This document shows positions 16,959 through 25,747 of a stretch of 64,000 nt of DNA, one piece after another. The notes under the pieces are model-generated. The model worked only from the letters and a program-made list of their open reading frames with translations, had not been told where the DNA came from and searched no databases. The stretch covers positions 1 to 64,000 of the forward strand of contig NZ_CP064792.1 of NCBI RefSeq assembly GCF_017094465.1. The letters run 5' to 3'. Origin of the DNA: Halapricum desulfuricans (GTDB taxonomy: Archaea > Halobacteriota > Halobacteria > Halobacteriales > Haloarculaceae). Positions within the stretch are counted from its first letter, which is position 1, and the number at the start of each line of letters is the position of its first letter. A program made the position numbers and the translations under genes.

Positions 16959-18311
16959 ATGCCGACAATCACGTTTATCGGTGCCGGCAGTATGGTGTTC
17001 GCCACGAACCTGATCGGGGATATTCTCTCCTACGAGGAGCTATCCAACAGCGAAATCAGGCTGATGGACGTCGACGGGCACCGACTCGAACAGACTCACG
17101 CGGTCGCGGACGCGATGATCGAAAACGAGGAGCTCGACGCTACCGTCGAGGCGACAACCGATCGGCGAGCGGCGCTCGACGGGGCAGATTACGTCCTCAA
17201 CATGATCAACGTCGGCGGGACGGAGCCGTTCGAGAACGAGATCCGCATCCCCGAAAAGTACGGAATCGAGCAGGCCATCGGCGACACGACGGGACCGGGC
17301 GGCGTGTTTCGTGGCTTACGGACGATCCCGACGATGCTCGATATCGCCCGCGACATGGAAGACGTCTGTCCCGACGCCTTGCTTTTGAACTACACGAACC
17401 CGATGGCGATCGTCTGCAAGGCCGTCGACGAGGCGACCGACATCGAAGTCGTCGGACTCTGTCACTCTGTCCCACATACGGCCGAAGCGATCGCTGAGTA
17501 CGTCGGCGTGCCCGAAGACGAACTCGACTACTGGGTCGCGGGCATCAACCACATGGCGTTTTTCCTCGAAGCGAAACACGACGGCGAGTCTGTTTATCCG
17601 GACCTCCGAGAAGCCTACCACGACGAGGAGACCTATCGCAAGGACACAGTCCGCTTCGAGATGCTGCGTCATTTCGGCCTCTTCCCGACCGAGTCAAGCC
17701 ATCACATGAGCGAGTACGTCCCGTACTTCCGCACCGACGAGGACACTATCGAGGAGATGACCGGAACCGACTACGCCGAGCGGATGCCGACAGCGACGTA
17801 TCTTGAGGGCTGGACGGAGCGGTCTGAGGATCGTGATAGTCCTGAACTCGACGTTAACCTCGAAGAAGTCGGTGTCGAACGGTCCGAAGAGTATGCGGCA
17901 CGGCTCATTCACTCGCTTGAGACCGACACGCCGCGGCGGTTCAACCTCAATGTTCCCAACCACGAGAACTCGATCACGAACTTGCCGAGCGACGCATGTG
18001 TCGAGGTTCCCGTGTTCGCTGATGGGACGGGGATCCACCCGTGCTCAGTCGGCGAGCTACCACCTGAGATCGCAGCGCTCAATCAGCAGCACACGGCCGT
18101 CTACGAACTCGCCGTCGAGGGTACGCTGGAGGGTGACCGTTCGAAGATCCACAAAGCCGTCAAGCTTGATCCTCTTTCGTCGGCGGCCTGCACGCTTGAG
18201 GAACTCCACGAGATGACTGAAGAGTTGATCGATGCAAACGAGGCATATCTCCCGCCGCTTGAGTTCCCTGAAGACGAACAGGTCGCGATGCCCACAGCAG
18301 CTGACGACTGA
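16959..18311 (+). CDS. Alpha-galactosidase / alpha-glucosidase, GH4 (MelA-type)
   Basis: A 450-residue GH4 enzyme, which cleaves by NAD- and Mn-dependent oxidation-elimination rather than classical hydrolysis. The N-terminal Rossmann motif FIGAGS is at residues 5-10. NYTNPMAI is the substrate region, GLCHS near residue 172 supplies the metal-binding Cys, and GINHMAF near 197 the metal-binding His. The ATG at 16959 has a TATA box 27 bases upstream; a GTG three codons earlier is less likely. The GLCHSVPHT form resembles MelA alpha-galactosidases rather than 6-phospho-glycosidases, which fits the absence of a phosphotransferase system. Confidence 0.93.
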   Translation: MPTITFIGAGSMVFATNLIGDILSYEELSNSEIRLMDVDGHRLEQTHAVADAMIENEELDATVEATTDRRAALDGADYVLNMINVGGTEPFENEIRIPEKYGIEQAIGDTTGPGGVFRGLRTIPTMLDIARDMEDVCPDALLLNYTNPMAIVCKAVDEATDIEVVGLCHSVPHTAEAIAEYVGVPEDELDYWVAGINHMAFFLEAKHDGESVYPDLREAYHDEETYRKDTVRFEMLRHFGLFPTESSHHMSEYVPYFRTDEDTIEEMTGTDYAERMPTATYLEGWTERSEDRDSPELDVNLEEVGVERSEEYAARLIHSLETDTPRRFNLNVPNHENSITNLPSDACVEVPVFADGTGIHPCSVGELPPEIAALNQQHTAVYELAVEGTLEGDRSKIHKAVKLDPLSSAACTLEELHEMTEELIDANEAYLPPLEFPEDEQVAMPTAADD

Positions 18312-18369
18312 TCGTGGCGAGTGAGACGTTCCGTCCCGGTTGTGCTGCTAGCAGGCGACAAGAACTCAC

Positions 18370-18386
18370 GTTCACAAAATATGAAC
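18370..18386. promoter_or_regulatory. 17-bp palindromic operator, copy 3
   Basis: GTTCACAAAATATGAAC has perfect 5-base arms. It lies 115 bases upstream of the IclR start and is almost the exact reverse complement of the site at 18464, so the two face each other 77 bases apart. This arrangement fits autoregulation with cooperative or looping binding. Confidence 0.7.
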
Positions 18387-18463
18387 GTATGCCGCCCACA
18401 TTGGTGTTTGTCGCCTTGAGAAGAGGGTGTCCCTTGGAGACGGTATCAGTTGCCCGCCAGTTC

Positions 18464-18480
18464 GTTCATACTTTGTGAAC
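18464..18480. promoter_or_regulatory. 17-bp palindromic operator, copy 4
   Basis: GTTCATACTTTGTGAAC ends 4 bases before the first possible ATG of the IclR gene. One base differs from the reverse complement of the 18370 copy. Binding here would block transcription of the regulator, the usual autoregulation pattern. Confidence 0.7.
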
Positions 18481-18484
18481 AATT

Positions 18485-19297
18485 ATGTGCTCGGAACCGC
18501 ACAGGGATGGTATGGACACCCCGAACATCCCGGAGGCGTCGACCTTCGACCGGCAGACTGCGAAGACGACCGTGACGACATTCCGGATTGTTGAGGCACT
18601 CAAACGACAGCCGTGGACCCGTGTGAGTGACCTCGCCGACGAGCTCGACTTGGCGAAAGGGACTGTTCACAAGCACCTTTCGACGCTACAGAAAGTGAAC
18701 TACGTCGTCCAGGAAGGCGAGCAGTATCGGCTAAGCCTCCGATTTATGGGGCTCGGAACGACTGCCCGATCGAATCTGGAAATTTATCAGGTTGCATATC
18801 GCCCGGTTGAGAAACTTGCCGAAGCGACGGGGGAAGTCGCGAGTATAATGATAGCCGAAAACGGATATGGCGTATACGTCCTCAGAGTGAGTGCCGAGGG
18901 GCGTCCCGACATCGATATCCGGGAGGGTGATAGTGTCCCGCTAACGGCAACTGCTGGCGGCAAGGCCATCCTCGCAAACATGTCTACAGAGGAACGTGAC
19001 CACATTATCGATCGCAATGGGTTGCCCGAATTGACAGAGAACACAATCACCGATACGGCAGAACTCCGCGATGAACTCCGGCGCGTTCGAAACAGACGCC
19101 GGGCGATTGACCGGGGTGAATACCACCCTGATCAGCGGTGTGTCGCTGCACCGATCACGAATCTAGAGGGTAATCCATTGGGTGCTGTCATTGTGTCAGG
19201 TCCATCAGACCGAATGAACGAGAAGGTCAATACCGCCGACTTCACAAGTCTCGTCGGAAGCACCGCTGATTCGATCCAGAGTCATCTGTACCACTAG
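18485..19297 (+). CDS. IclR-family regulator, probable galactoside regulator
   Basis: A 270-residue IclR protein. The winged helix-turn-helix spans about 22-85, with recognition segment LAKGTVHKHLSTL. The effector domain contains PLTATAGGKAIL and ends with GAVIVSGPSD. It differs clearly from the regulator at the left edge. Two copies of a 17-base palindrome precede it, and matching copies lie near galE-galT, so it probably represses itself and the galactose genes. An ATG at 18512 (MDTPNIPE) is an alternative start that leaves more room after the operator at 18464. The ligand may be a galactoside or a pathway sugar. Confidence 0.92.
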   Translation: MCSEPHRDGMDTPNIPEASTFDRQTAKTTVTTFRIVEALKRQPWTRVSDLADELDLAKGTVHKHLSTLQKVNYVVQEGEQYRLSLRFMGLGTTARSNLEIYQVAYRPVEKLAEATGEVASIMIAENGYGVYVLRVSAEGRPDIDIREGDSVPLTATAGGKAILANMSTEERDHIIDRNGLPELTENTITDTAELRDELRRVRNRRRAIDRGEYHPDQRCVAAPITNLEGNPLGAVIVSGPSDRMNEKVNTADFTSLVGSTADSIQSHLYH

Positions 19298-19327
19298 GGG
19301 ATCACATACAAGTCGGTGTGCGTCTAT

Positions 19328-20674
19328 ATGGCCGGTATGGACACCGACGGAACGCCGCCGAACGTCGTGGTGGTCCTGACGGACCAGCAGCGGTGGGATA
19401 CGCTTGGGGCTTACGAGAATCCGATGGGGCTGACGCCGACGCTTGATGACCTCGCACGTGAGGGCACTCTCGTTGAGCAGGCAATCTCCCCACAACCACT
19501 GTGTGGCCCCTTCCGAGCGGCCCTACAGACGGGCAAGTACGCCACGGAAACAGGTGTCTGGCAGAGTGCAATTCCCCTCGAAGAAGGCGAACAAACGCTT
19601 GCCCACCGATTTTCGGCTGCCGGGTACGATGTCGGATACGTCGGGAATTGGCACCTCGCAAGCACGTTTGACGATCCCGTACCGCCGGCCCAGCGTGGCG
19701 GGTACGAGGACTTCTGGATTGCGGCCGATGTCCCTGAATTCACCACTCAGCCATATCAGGGCCGTCTGTTTGACGCCGACGGGGATCCGGTAACATTCGA
19801 CGATTATCGCGTTGATGCGTTCACCGACTTCGCCATCGAAGGGATCGAAACGCTGAGCGAGCCGTTCTTTCTCGTGATCGGGTACGTCGAACCGCACGAC
19901 CAGAACGATCGGTGGACGTTCGTCGCCCCGGACGAATACGCTGACCGCCACGCGAAGCGTCCGTATGTTCCCGACGACCTTGTGGATCGTCCCGGCGAGT
20001 GGCATCAGGAACTTCCAGATTATTATGGCATCGTTGAGCGGATCGACGAACAGGTTGCGGAGTTATTAGATGCGCTCTCCGATCACGACATTCGAGATCG
20101 GACGTTGTTGGCATACACATCGGACCACGGCTGTCACTTTAGAACACGGCCCGGCGAACACAAGCGGACTCCGCACGAATCCGGAGTTCGGGTCCCGTTC
20201 ATTCTCGCGGGACCGGGATTCGACAACGGTCGCAATATCCAGAGCGTCCGCAGCATGCTTGATCTCCCTCCGACAGTGCTCGACGCTGCCGGAATAGACA
20301 TTCCTGACTCGATGCGCGGCGAGAGCCTCCTCCCAGTCGTGCGCGGCGACGTCCCTGACGATGACGGCGAGGCATTTATCCAGGTCAGCGAGTCCCAGGT
20401 CGGTCGTGCGCTTCGGACCGACCGCTGGAAGTACGCCGTTGCGGCACCTACAATGACCGGATGGCGTGGCGGAAACGCTGATCAGTCGAGTGAGATCTAC
20501 GTTGAACGATATCTGTACGACCTTTGGACGGATCCGGGCGAGACGATCAACCTCGCTGGTCGGCCAGAGTATCGGGATGTCGCCAATGATCTCCGCGAAC
20601 GGCTGCTCGACTACATTGCGGATGTCGAAGGAGAGAAACCTTCGATCAAGCAATTCGATCGCGGCTTCCCGTGA
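19328..20674 (+). CDS. Sulfatase (type I, Cys-type formylglycine motif)
   Basis: A 448-residue alkaline-phosphatase-superfamily sulfatase. The N-terminal metal-binding segment is NVVVVLTDQQRWD; the active site PLCGPFRAALQTG has Cys where formylglycine is made; the later TSDHG segment and the HKRTPHESGVRVP segment complete the site. It needs a formylglycine-generating enzyme, not seen in this window. No signal peptide is visible. The start is the ATG at 19328 or 19337. It is 30 bases downstream of the IclR gene and in the same direction. The substrate is unknown; sulfated galactans or glycans would suit the neighbourhood. Confidence 0.9.
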   Translation: MAGMDTDGTPPNVVVVLTDQQRWDTLGAYENPMGLTPTLDDLAREGTLVEQAISPQPLCGPFRAALQTGKYATETGVWQSAIPLEEGEQTLAHRFSAAGYDVGYVGNWHLASTFDDPVPPAQRGGYEDFWIAADVPEFTTQPYQGRLFDADGDPVTFDDYRVDAFTDFAIEGIETLSEPFFLVIGYVEPHDQNDRWTFVAPDEYADRHAKRPYVPDDLVDRPGEWHQELPDYYGIVERIDEQVAELLDALSDHDIRDRTLLAYTSDHGCHFRTRPGEHKRTPHESGVRVPFILAGPGFDNGRNIQSVRSMLDLPPTVLDAAGIDIPDSMRGESLLPVVRGDVPDDDGEAFIQVSESQVGRALRTDRWKYAVAAPTMTGWRGGNADQSSEIYVERYLYDLWTDPGETINLAGRPEYRDVANDLRERLLDYIADVEGEKPSIKQFDRGFP

Positions 20675-20746
20675 TTGTGACACTTTTCGAAGTATTGTTA
20701 TCGCTGTTTCATCGACCGTAATCGACTTGTCCCAGGGGGAGCATAT

Positions 20747-21628
20747 ATGATAATAATGTGCGCTGTATCTGTAACTCAAACTGACAATCCTCGATGGGGA
20801 CGCTGTGTGCAATTGGCGAACGGTACTGTGCGGGCTGAAATCAGCACAGAAATAGGCCCGCGGATACTCCACTTTGGCTTTGAAGACGGAACTAACGAAT
20901 TCCGAACGTACCCTGAAGAACGCGATGAGTTTCCGCAATATGGTGGTCATCGCCTCTGGCACGCTCCCGAGGCGCATTCTCGTACGCACGTGCCTGATGA
21001 CTTGCCCGTCGAGTACGCGATTCAGGATGGGGTAGTGCGCGCAACCCGAGAGATGGATCCTGGATCGCCCCTACGTCGCGAGCTTGAGGTTCAGATGTCG
21101 CCGTCGCAACCGTCGATGACCGTCACGCACCGCATTCACAATGAAGGCCACTGGCCGATCAAATTCGCTCCGTGGGGGCTTACCGTGCTCAAGGCTGGCG
21201 GTACTGCAGTGTTGCCATTCTGCCGGCAAGCACCGGAGGACTCCTTACAGCCTGATCGGTCCATCCAATTCTGGCCGTACACTCATCCTGACGACGACCG
21301 CCTCCACTTTGATCAAGAGGCTATTACAGTCCAGCAGAACAACGACATTGATCGACCACTGAAGATTGGCGCTACTGTGAGTGATGAGTGGGTAGCATAC
21401 GTTCGGGACAATCGCGCGTTCCGAAAGGAGATCACGATTGACCTGGACGGGTTGTATCCTGATGGAGGGAGTGCCGTTGAGGTCTATACACAACCTGGTT
21501 TTCTCGAACTCGAAACACTCGGCACGCTCGAAACTATCGACCCAGACACGTGCGCGGTCCATACCGAAGTGTGGACGCTTCTGGATAACGTTTCCAGTAT
21601 TGACGCCCTCGTTGACGGTGCTACCTGA
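20747..21628 (+). CDS. Galactose-mutarotase-like / DUF4380-type protein
   Basis: A 293-residue predicted all-beta protein of the aldose-epimerase-like superfamily. Visible landmarks are ISTEIGPRILHFGF near residue 30, GGHRLWHAPE near 65, and a WTLLDN segment at the end. These fit the DUF4380 group, which binds sugars but lacks a firmly assigned reaction. A purine-rich GGGGGAG lies 7 bases before the ATG, an unusually good ribosome site. It lies 72 bases after the sulfatase and probably belongs to the sugar locus. It could act as a mutarotase. Confidence 0.68.
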   Translation: MIIMCAVSVTQTDNPRWGRCVQLANGTVRAEISTEIGPRILHFGFEDGTNEFRTYPEERDEFPQYGGHRLWHAPEAHSRTHVPDDLPVEYAIQDGVVRATREMDPGSPLRRELEVQMSPSQPSMTVTHRIHNEGHWPIKFAPWGLTVLKAGGTAVLPFCRQAPEDSLQPDRSIQFWPYTHPDDDRLHFDQEAITVQQNNDIDRPLKIGATVSDEWVAYVRDNRAFRKEITIDLDGLYPDGGSAVEVYTQPGFLELETLGTLETIDPDTCAVHTEVWTLLDNVSSIDALVDGAT

Positions 21629-22033
21629 TATCTCTCCCGGGCCAAGTTGATTTACGAATGTATGCTTGTAATGGCCACCTCTGCGTTTGCAGGTTGCATT
21701 TAATAACAGATAGTTTATGAGATTACAAACATTTGGTTGTAATACTATGCTTCCCATACTGTCGTTGTCTCGGTTCTGTATAACAGAATCAATCATTAAA
21801 GATCTAATCACTGCTGTTCTACTTAAAAGAATCACTGCCTTGTTGAACGCAAGACAGCGACGGGGTAGGGGCGATTGTTTGTAGTCTCACGCCATCAGAG
21901 GCAGGTATGTGGAGTCAGAAGATGCAGTAGCCGTCACTCACGGTGGTTGTCGAAGGGTCAAAACTATGGTATCTTGCTTCGTTGTTTCGGTGACGACGGC
22001 GATGCCTCTCCCGGATACGTCCGGAGAAGGGGG
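21629..22033. other. Intergenic region at edge of mobile zone
   Basis: About 400 bases between the mutarotase-like gene and the IS5-type transposase remnant. The first part is AT-rich; I see no coding sequence with haloarchaeal composition and no clear element end. The region marks the border between the intact sugar locus and the insertion-scarred part. Confidence 0.4.
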
Positions 22034-22063
22034 GCAGGCGGCGAGCCCTAACTCGCCGCCTGC
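22034..22063. terminator. Perfect 12-bp hairpin at transposase 3' end
   Basis: Arms of 12 bases (GCAGGCGGCGAG and its complement) flank a six-base CCCTAA loop. The hairpin covers the last codons of the minus-strand transposase and its stop. It may act as a terminator or be part of the element's terminal structure. Confidence 0.45.
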
Positions 22064-22835
22064 GTTAGGTTATGGACTATGCACTTCCGAGTCAGCTCCC
22101 GGAACTGGCCGTGCCAGCTCCGGGAGCGGAGCTTCTCGCCGTCGTCTTCCTTCAACTGCGAGAAGCCCGTCTCACTCATCCAGCGTTGGTTGTAATCCTC
22201 GTTCATTCGGGCGTTGTGAGCCTTTTGCAACGGTGTCTGCTCTCTGTGCTTGATCAACGGTCGCGTTGAGTTGGAGCGACACTCCTCACGGAGTTCGCCC
22301 CACGAGTAGTTCGCGTCAGCAGACAATACACGCAGGTCTTCCGCGTTCCGGCGGAAGACCTGCATCCCGATGTGGCCGTCCCATGCCTTCTGTGTCGTGA
22401 AATGAACGTCTTTGATCGCTAGGGAGTTCACGTCGATCAAGATCGTTGTCTTCATCGACTGGAACGAGTAATTTGCACGGTCACGGTAGTGATAGCTGGT
22501 CTGATCACGCTGGAAGCCACTTGCATCGATTGCGGCTTCACCACTCCAGCCCGCCTGCTCCGCGCTTCGGCGGAACAGGCGGCGGAGTTCACGCATCCGA
22601 TACTCGTCTTCCCACCGGCAAAACGAACTGTAGTGTGGTGCCTCGTCAAGATCAAATACGGCGAGAATGCCGGGCATCTCGTTGAGGTAGTCTTCAGTTT
22701 CACGAAGACTCTTCTTCAACTCAACGCGGAACAAAATCAACGCGATCTGTGTCCACTTGGCGTACCCGTCCGCGCCGTCCGGCGCGGCGGTACGTCAGGG
22801 TCGTCTACGTGTTGTTTGGCAAGACTTCGATACAT
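22048..22835 (-). pseudogene. IS5-family transposase, frameshifted
   Basis: The main frame (22740-22048) encodes a DDE transposase with AIDASGF, LSADANYSW and ETGFSQLKE carrying the three acidic residues. The expected N-terminus (MYRSLAKQHVDDPD) is in another frame that begins at 22835. The two join at a GC-rich run near 22790, where one base appears to be missing. The gene is therefore probably dead. The element has cut away the 5' end of the neighbouring inositol-monophosphatase gene; I could not define its terminal repeats. Confidence 0.78.
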
Positions 22836-23496
22836 CACCGCTACCGTCTGAGCGATCTCATATCGCCAGATGGCGTCCAATTTCCGGTTAGCTTGACGGA
22901 ATCTTCCTGTGAGAGCGTCTGAAACTCCGGTCAGCCAGCGGCAAAACAAGGCAAAAACAGATGTAGTTACCGCCGCGGATCGAACTGCTCAGCGGGCAGT
23001 AGCTGACAGGATTAAAGAAACGTTTCCGAACGACACAATTTATGGCGAGGAAGGCACAACGGCAACAGCAATCTCTGAGACTGGTCGAACATGGGTGATT
23101 GATCCAATCGATGGCACCAATAACCATGTACGTGGGAATCGTCGCTGGACAACCAGTGTCGCCTGCCTTGTCAACGGCCAAGTAGTTACGGCGGTGAATA
23201 TCCTCCCTATGATGGGCGACACCTATGTCGCAACAACAGACGGAGTCTATCGGAACGGAGAACAGGTGTCCGTCAGCGATCGAGTTGATATGGACTGTTT
23301 CAGAGTTGTACCGACGTTCTGGTGGGGATTTGAGCGTCGGATTGAGTTCACAGCTGTGACAAAATCTATTATTCAACTCTTTTCTGATATGCATCGGATC
23401 GGATCAACACAGGCTGCTTTGTCTTTACTTTCCGCTGGTAGCTTCGAGGGTGTTATTACGAATGTTATGACGAACCCTTGGGATACTATTGCTGGT

Positions 23497-24191
23497 GGTA
23501 GTGTTCAGATAAGTATGAATAATGAGGCGGTGTGTTTTCTGAGTGCTCTATGCCCGAAAACACACGCCTCAGCGGAAGTATCGACCAGATCAACTTAGTT
23601 TGTTGAACGCGAAGCGACACCGCGACTGCTGATGAAGCTCGGTATTCAGCTGCATCTTGCTGGACTATCGCTTTCGAATACAGTTTCGATTTTTGAGGTA
23701 TTCGGTGTCGAGCGAGCACGATCGACCGTTCATAATTGGGTTCACAAAGCCGATCTACAGCCAGAGTCTGGTCAATTACCGGATCACGTTGCGGTTGATG
23801 AGACCGTGATCCGACTCAACGACGAGAACTACTGGCTGTATGCTGCTGTCGATCCCGAAACCAACGAATTACTGCATACAAAGCTTGAACCGACGACAAA
23901 CAATGTTATCGCTCACTCATTTTTCGCCGAACTCCGCGAGAAACACGACGTCGATGACGCCGTGTTTCTCATTGATGGGTCGCTCTCGCTGAAAGACGCC
24001 TGCCAACGACACGGCCTCGATTTCAGATACGAACGCCATGGAAATCGCAATAGTGTCGAACGTGTCTTTCGTGAGGTAAAACGCCGTACCTCTTCGTTCT
24101 CAAAATGTTTCAGCAACGCCCAAGCAGAGACAGCCGACGATTGGTTTCGATCGTTCGCCTTCGCATGGAATCAGCTAATCTGAACACTACC
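23497..24191 (+). mobile_element. IS6-family element, copy 1 (defective)
   Basis: A 695-base element bounded by inverted ends GGTAGTGTTCAG and CTGAACACTACC. The flanking 8 bases TTGCTGGT (23489-23496 and 24192-24199) are a perfect target duplication, the size made by IS6 elements. It carries one transposase gene, broken by a 2-base deletion. Confidence 0.93.
23550..24183 (+). pseudogene. IS6-family transposase, 2-base deletion
   Basis: Begins MPENTRLSGSIDQINL like the intact copy at 59644, but two bases (GC in the intact copy) are missing after residue 17, giving an immediate TGA. The rest is intact in a different frame from 23632, with the DDE segments DHVAVDETVI and FLIDGSLSLKDA. It cannot make full-length transposase unless restarted internally. 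Confidence 0.88.
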
Positions 24192-24550
24192 TTGCTGGTG
24201 CAGCTATGGTTGAATGGGCCGGTGGTACAGTTACCGACCTAGAAGGGGATCCCTGGTCATATGATACCAGGGGACTTGTTGCATCGAATGGACGAGAGCA
24301 TAAAAAATACTCGAAGCAGCACAAGCGGGGGACTTGGTCGCAAATCTGTAGTGATATCAGTGTCGTCGTCCTCTTTGAGCATTGATGTATGGAGATACCA
24401 GTTGCCGTCACGTTGATTGGAGTCGCCGTTTACTTCCTCCGCACGCTGACCGTGACAAATTCAGCAGATGTTGGATTCATCCTCAGTAAAAGCGCGAAGC
24501 TCTCTCCTCGAACTTCTATAACCTCACTAGCGATACGCAAACTTGTCCGC

Positions 24551-24982
24551 CTACTGCTGTTTCCACAGCGTCTCGACACGTTCTTCCAAGTAATCTATGA
24601 CGAGACGGCACACGTCTCGGTGGTCCATTGGCCACTGATCGTCTTGGGCGTCGGTTCGACTGGCGTCCGGTGGTGGGTGAAAATGATCTCGTGAATTGTG
24701 TACGTTTGGATGCCGATCCCACCGACACTTCCACGTCCCGCCTTGTCGTTTTTCCTGGTAGTGAATGTTGAAATCGTCGTTACGGTACCAGCGGATCTCA
24801 AAGTGAGCCGAGACCTCGTTTGGATAGTACTCGTCAGATAACTCGACTCGCAAGTGTGATTTTCTCTCTTTGACAAGTTCCGTAGTCTCGGCCAGACGAC
24901 TCCCGGTAAACCGAGCACGTATCTGTTGTAGCACTGCCCGATCGATCGGTGCGGGACTTGCGCCGTCGTCTACTGGCACCAT
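24551..24982 (-). CDS. Toxin-like haloarchaeal protein (possible TumE-type)
   Basis: A 143-residue protein with a compact basic and aromatic core: EIRWYRNDDFNIHYQE (about residues 63-78), CRWDRHPN near 88 and HFHPPPDA near 101, then a helical C-terminus. Conserved His, Trp and Arg residues suggest an enzyme, perhaps a nuclease. I only loosely recall similar haloarchaeal proteins paired with winged-helix partners in toxin-antitoxin-like modules. The start at 24982 is chosen because the upstream partner stops at 24985, leaving a 2-base gap. The family assignment is tentative. Confidence 0.6.
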   Translation of the reverse strand: MVPVDDGASPAPIDRAVLQQIRARFTGSRLAETTELVKERKSHLRVELSDEYYPNEVSAHFEIRWYRNDDFNIHYQEKRQGGTWKCRWDRHPNVHNSRDHFHPPPDASRTDAQDDQWPMDHRDVCRLVIDYLEERVETLWKQQ

Positions 24983-24984
24983 CG

Positions 24985-25503
24985 TCAGCTGTGTGATGGT
25001 GCTGTAGAGCTGGATACCTTCCTTCGGGCGCGCTCGTGAAGACGCCGATCCTCTACAGCTGTCGCCCATTCACTGAGATCCACGTACACATCATCAATTT
25101 CGGCCGCATCGAATTCTAGTACGTCGACGTCAGCAGGTGAGTTCGCATTGTATTCGTCACGGTACGTTTCAATCCGGTCCGTGAGCTCTGACACGCGGGT
25201 CTGCAACTCGTCGACGGTATGTTCTTGAGCAAGTTCGTTTACCCGTCGCCATTCGAAGTAGTCGTCGTTGCGCTCGTACCTGACCGGGCGTCCCTCGTGG
25301 CGGGTGACGATTCCCAGATCAGCGTAAAAGGACAGATGAGATCGCGCTGCATCCTCTGAGCAGTCTGCTTGATCTGCAATCTCCCCAGCCGTCGTTGGCT
25401 CCCGAGTATGAAGTACCGTCCCATAGACCCGCTGTTTCGTATCCTCGTCTTCGAACGGTCGATCGAATGGAGGTGGTCCGTCGCGACCGGAGCTCTTAGC
25501 CAT
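24985..25503 (-). CDS. Winged-helix regulator, antitoxin-like
   Basis: A 172-residue protein. Residues about 25-80 form an ArsR/TrmB-like winged helix (TTAGEIADQADCSEDAARSHL then GIVTRHEGRPVRYERND, given as two short segments). A helical coiled region (90-125) follows and then an acidic tail. It is directly upstream of the toxin-like gene, so it is the likely antitoxin or repressor of the pair. GTATATATTT at 25525-25534 is centred about 27 bases before the ATG, giving a leaderless start. Confidence 0.75.
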   Translation of the reverse strand: MAKSSGRDGPPPFDRPFEDEDTKQRVYGTVLHTREPTTAGEIADQADCSEDAARSHLSFYADLGIVTRHEGRPVRYERNDDYFEWRRVNELAQEHTVDELQTRVSELTDRIETYRDEYNANSPADVDVLEFDAAEIDDVYVDLSEWATAVEDRRLHERARRKVSSSTAPSHS

Positions 25504-25524
25504 ACCTCATCTAACGGACTTCAA

Positions 25525-25534
25525 GTATATATTT
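25525..25534 (-). promoter_or_regulatory. TATA box of the HTH/toxin-like pair
   Basis: AT-rich GTATATATTT centred 27 bases upstream of the HTH start. A second similar stretch (GATATATATTG) lies about 23 bases further away and may be part of an operator. Confidence 0.55.
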
Positions 25535-25747
25535 CCTTCTACAACCGATATATATTGTTCTCTGTTTCTGACTGTCTTCTGGTAGCGAGGGGACTTCGGT
25601 GTGGACTCAAATGTGGATGGACTCCCCACTGTCACGTCGACGAGTCGTTCATTGGAAATACCGACTGGTCAGCTGCAAGCGTCTCAAGTACGAGAAACGG
25701 CGCGGGAAGATGCTACGGACCAGAACTGGGTTGGCCCACCGAACGAA

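Larger units (their letters stand above)
22909..24385 (+). pseudogene. Inositol monophosphatase-family gene split by IS6 insertion
   Basis: The first part (22909-23496) encodes KTDVVTAADRTAQ, the metal-binding GEE and the signature WVIDPIDGTNN, then NPWDTIAG. Translation resumes in frame after the IS6 copy with AAMVEWAGGTVTDLEGDPW and the typical VASNG end, finishing at a TGA at 24383. The insertion lies between the two halves of the second signature and is flanked by an 8-base duplication. The N-terminal 30-40 residues and the promoter are also missing, apparently removed by the IS5-type element. The family hydrolyses inositol phosphates, fructose-1,6-bisphosphate or similar substrates. The reading of this locus as one gene is firm. 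Confidence 0.85.

Noticed and set aside
20066-20989. 307-codon minus-strand frame spanning the sulfatase end and the next gene
   Set aside because: It crosses the 3' end of the sulfatase and the start of the mutarotase-like gene, both of which have strong family features on the plus strand.
24389-24694. 101-codon plus-strand frame opposite the toxin-like gene
   Set aside because: It has no family features and lies opposite a minus-strand gene with better composition and a tightly spaced partner.
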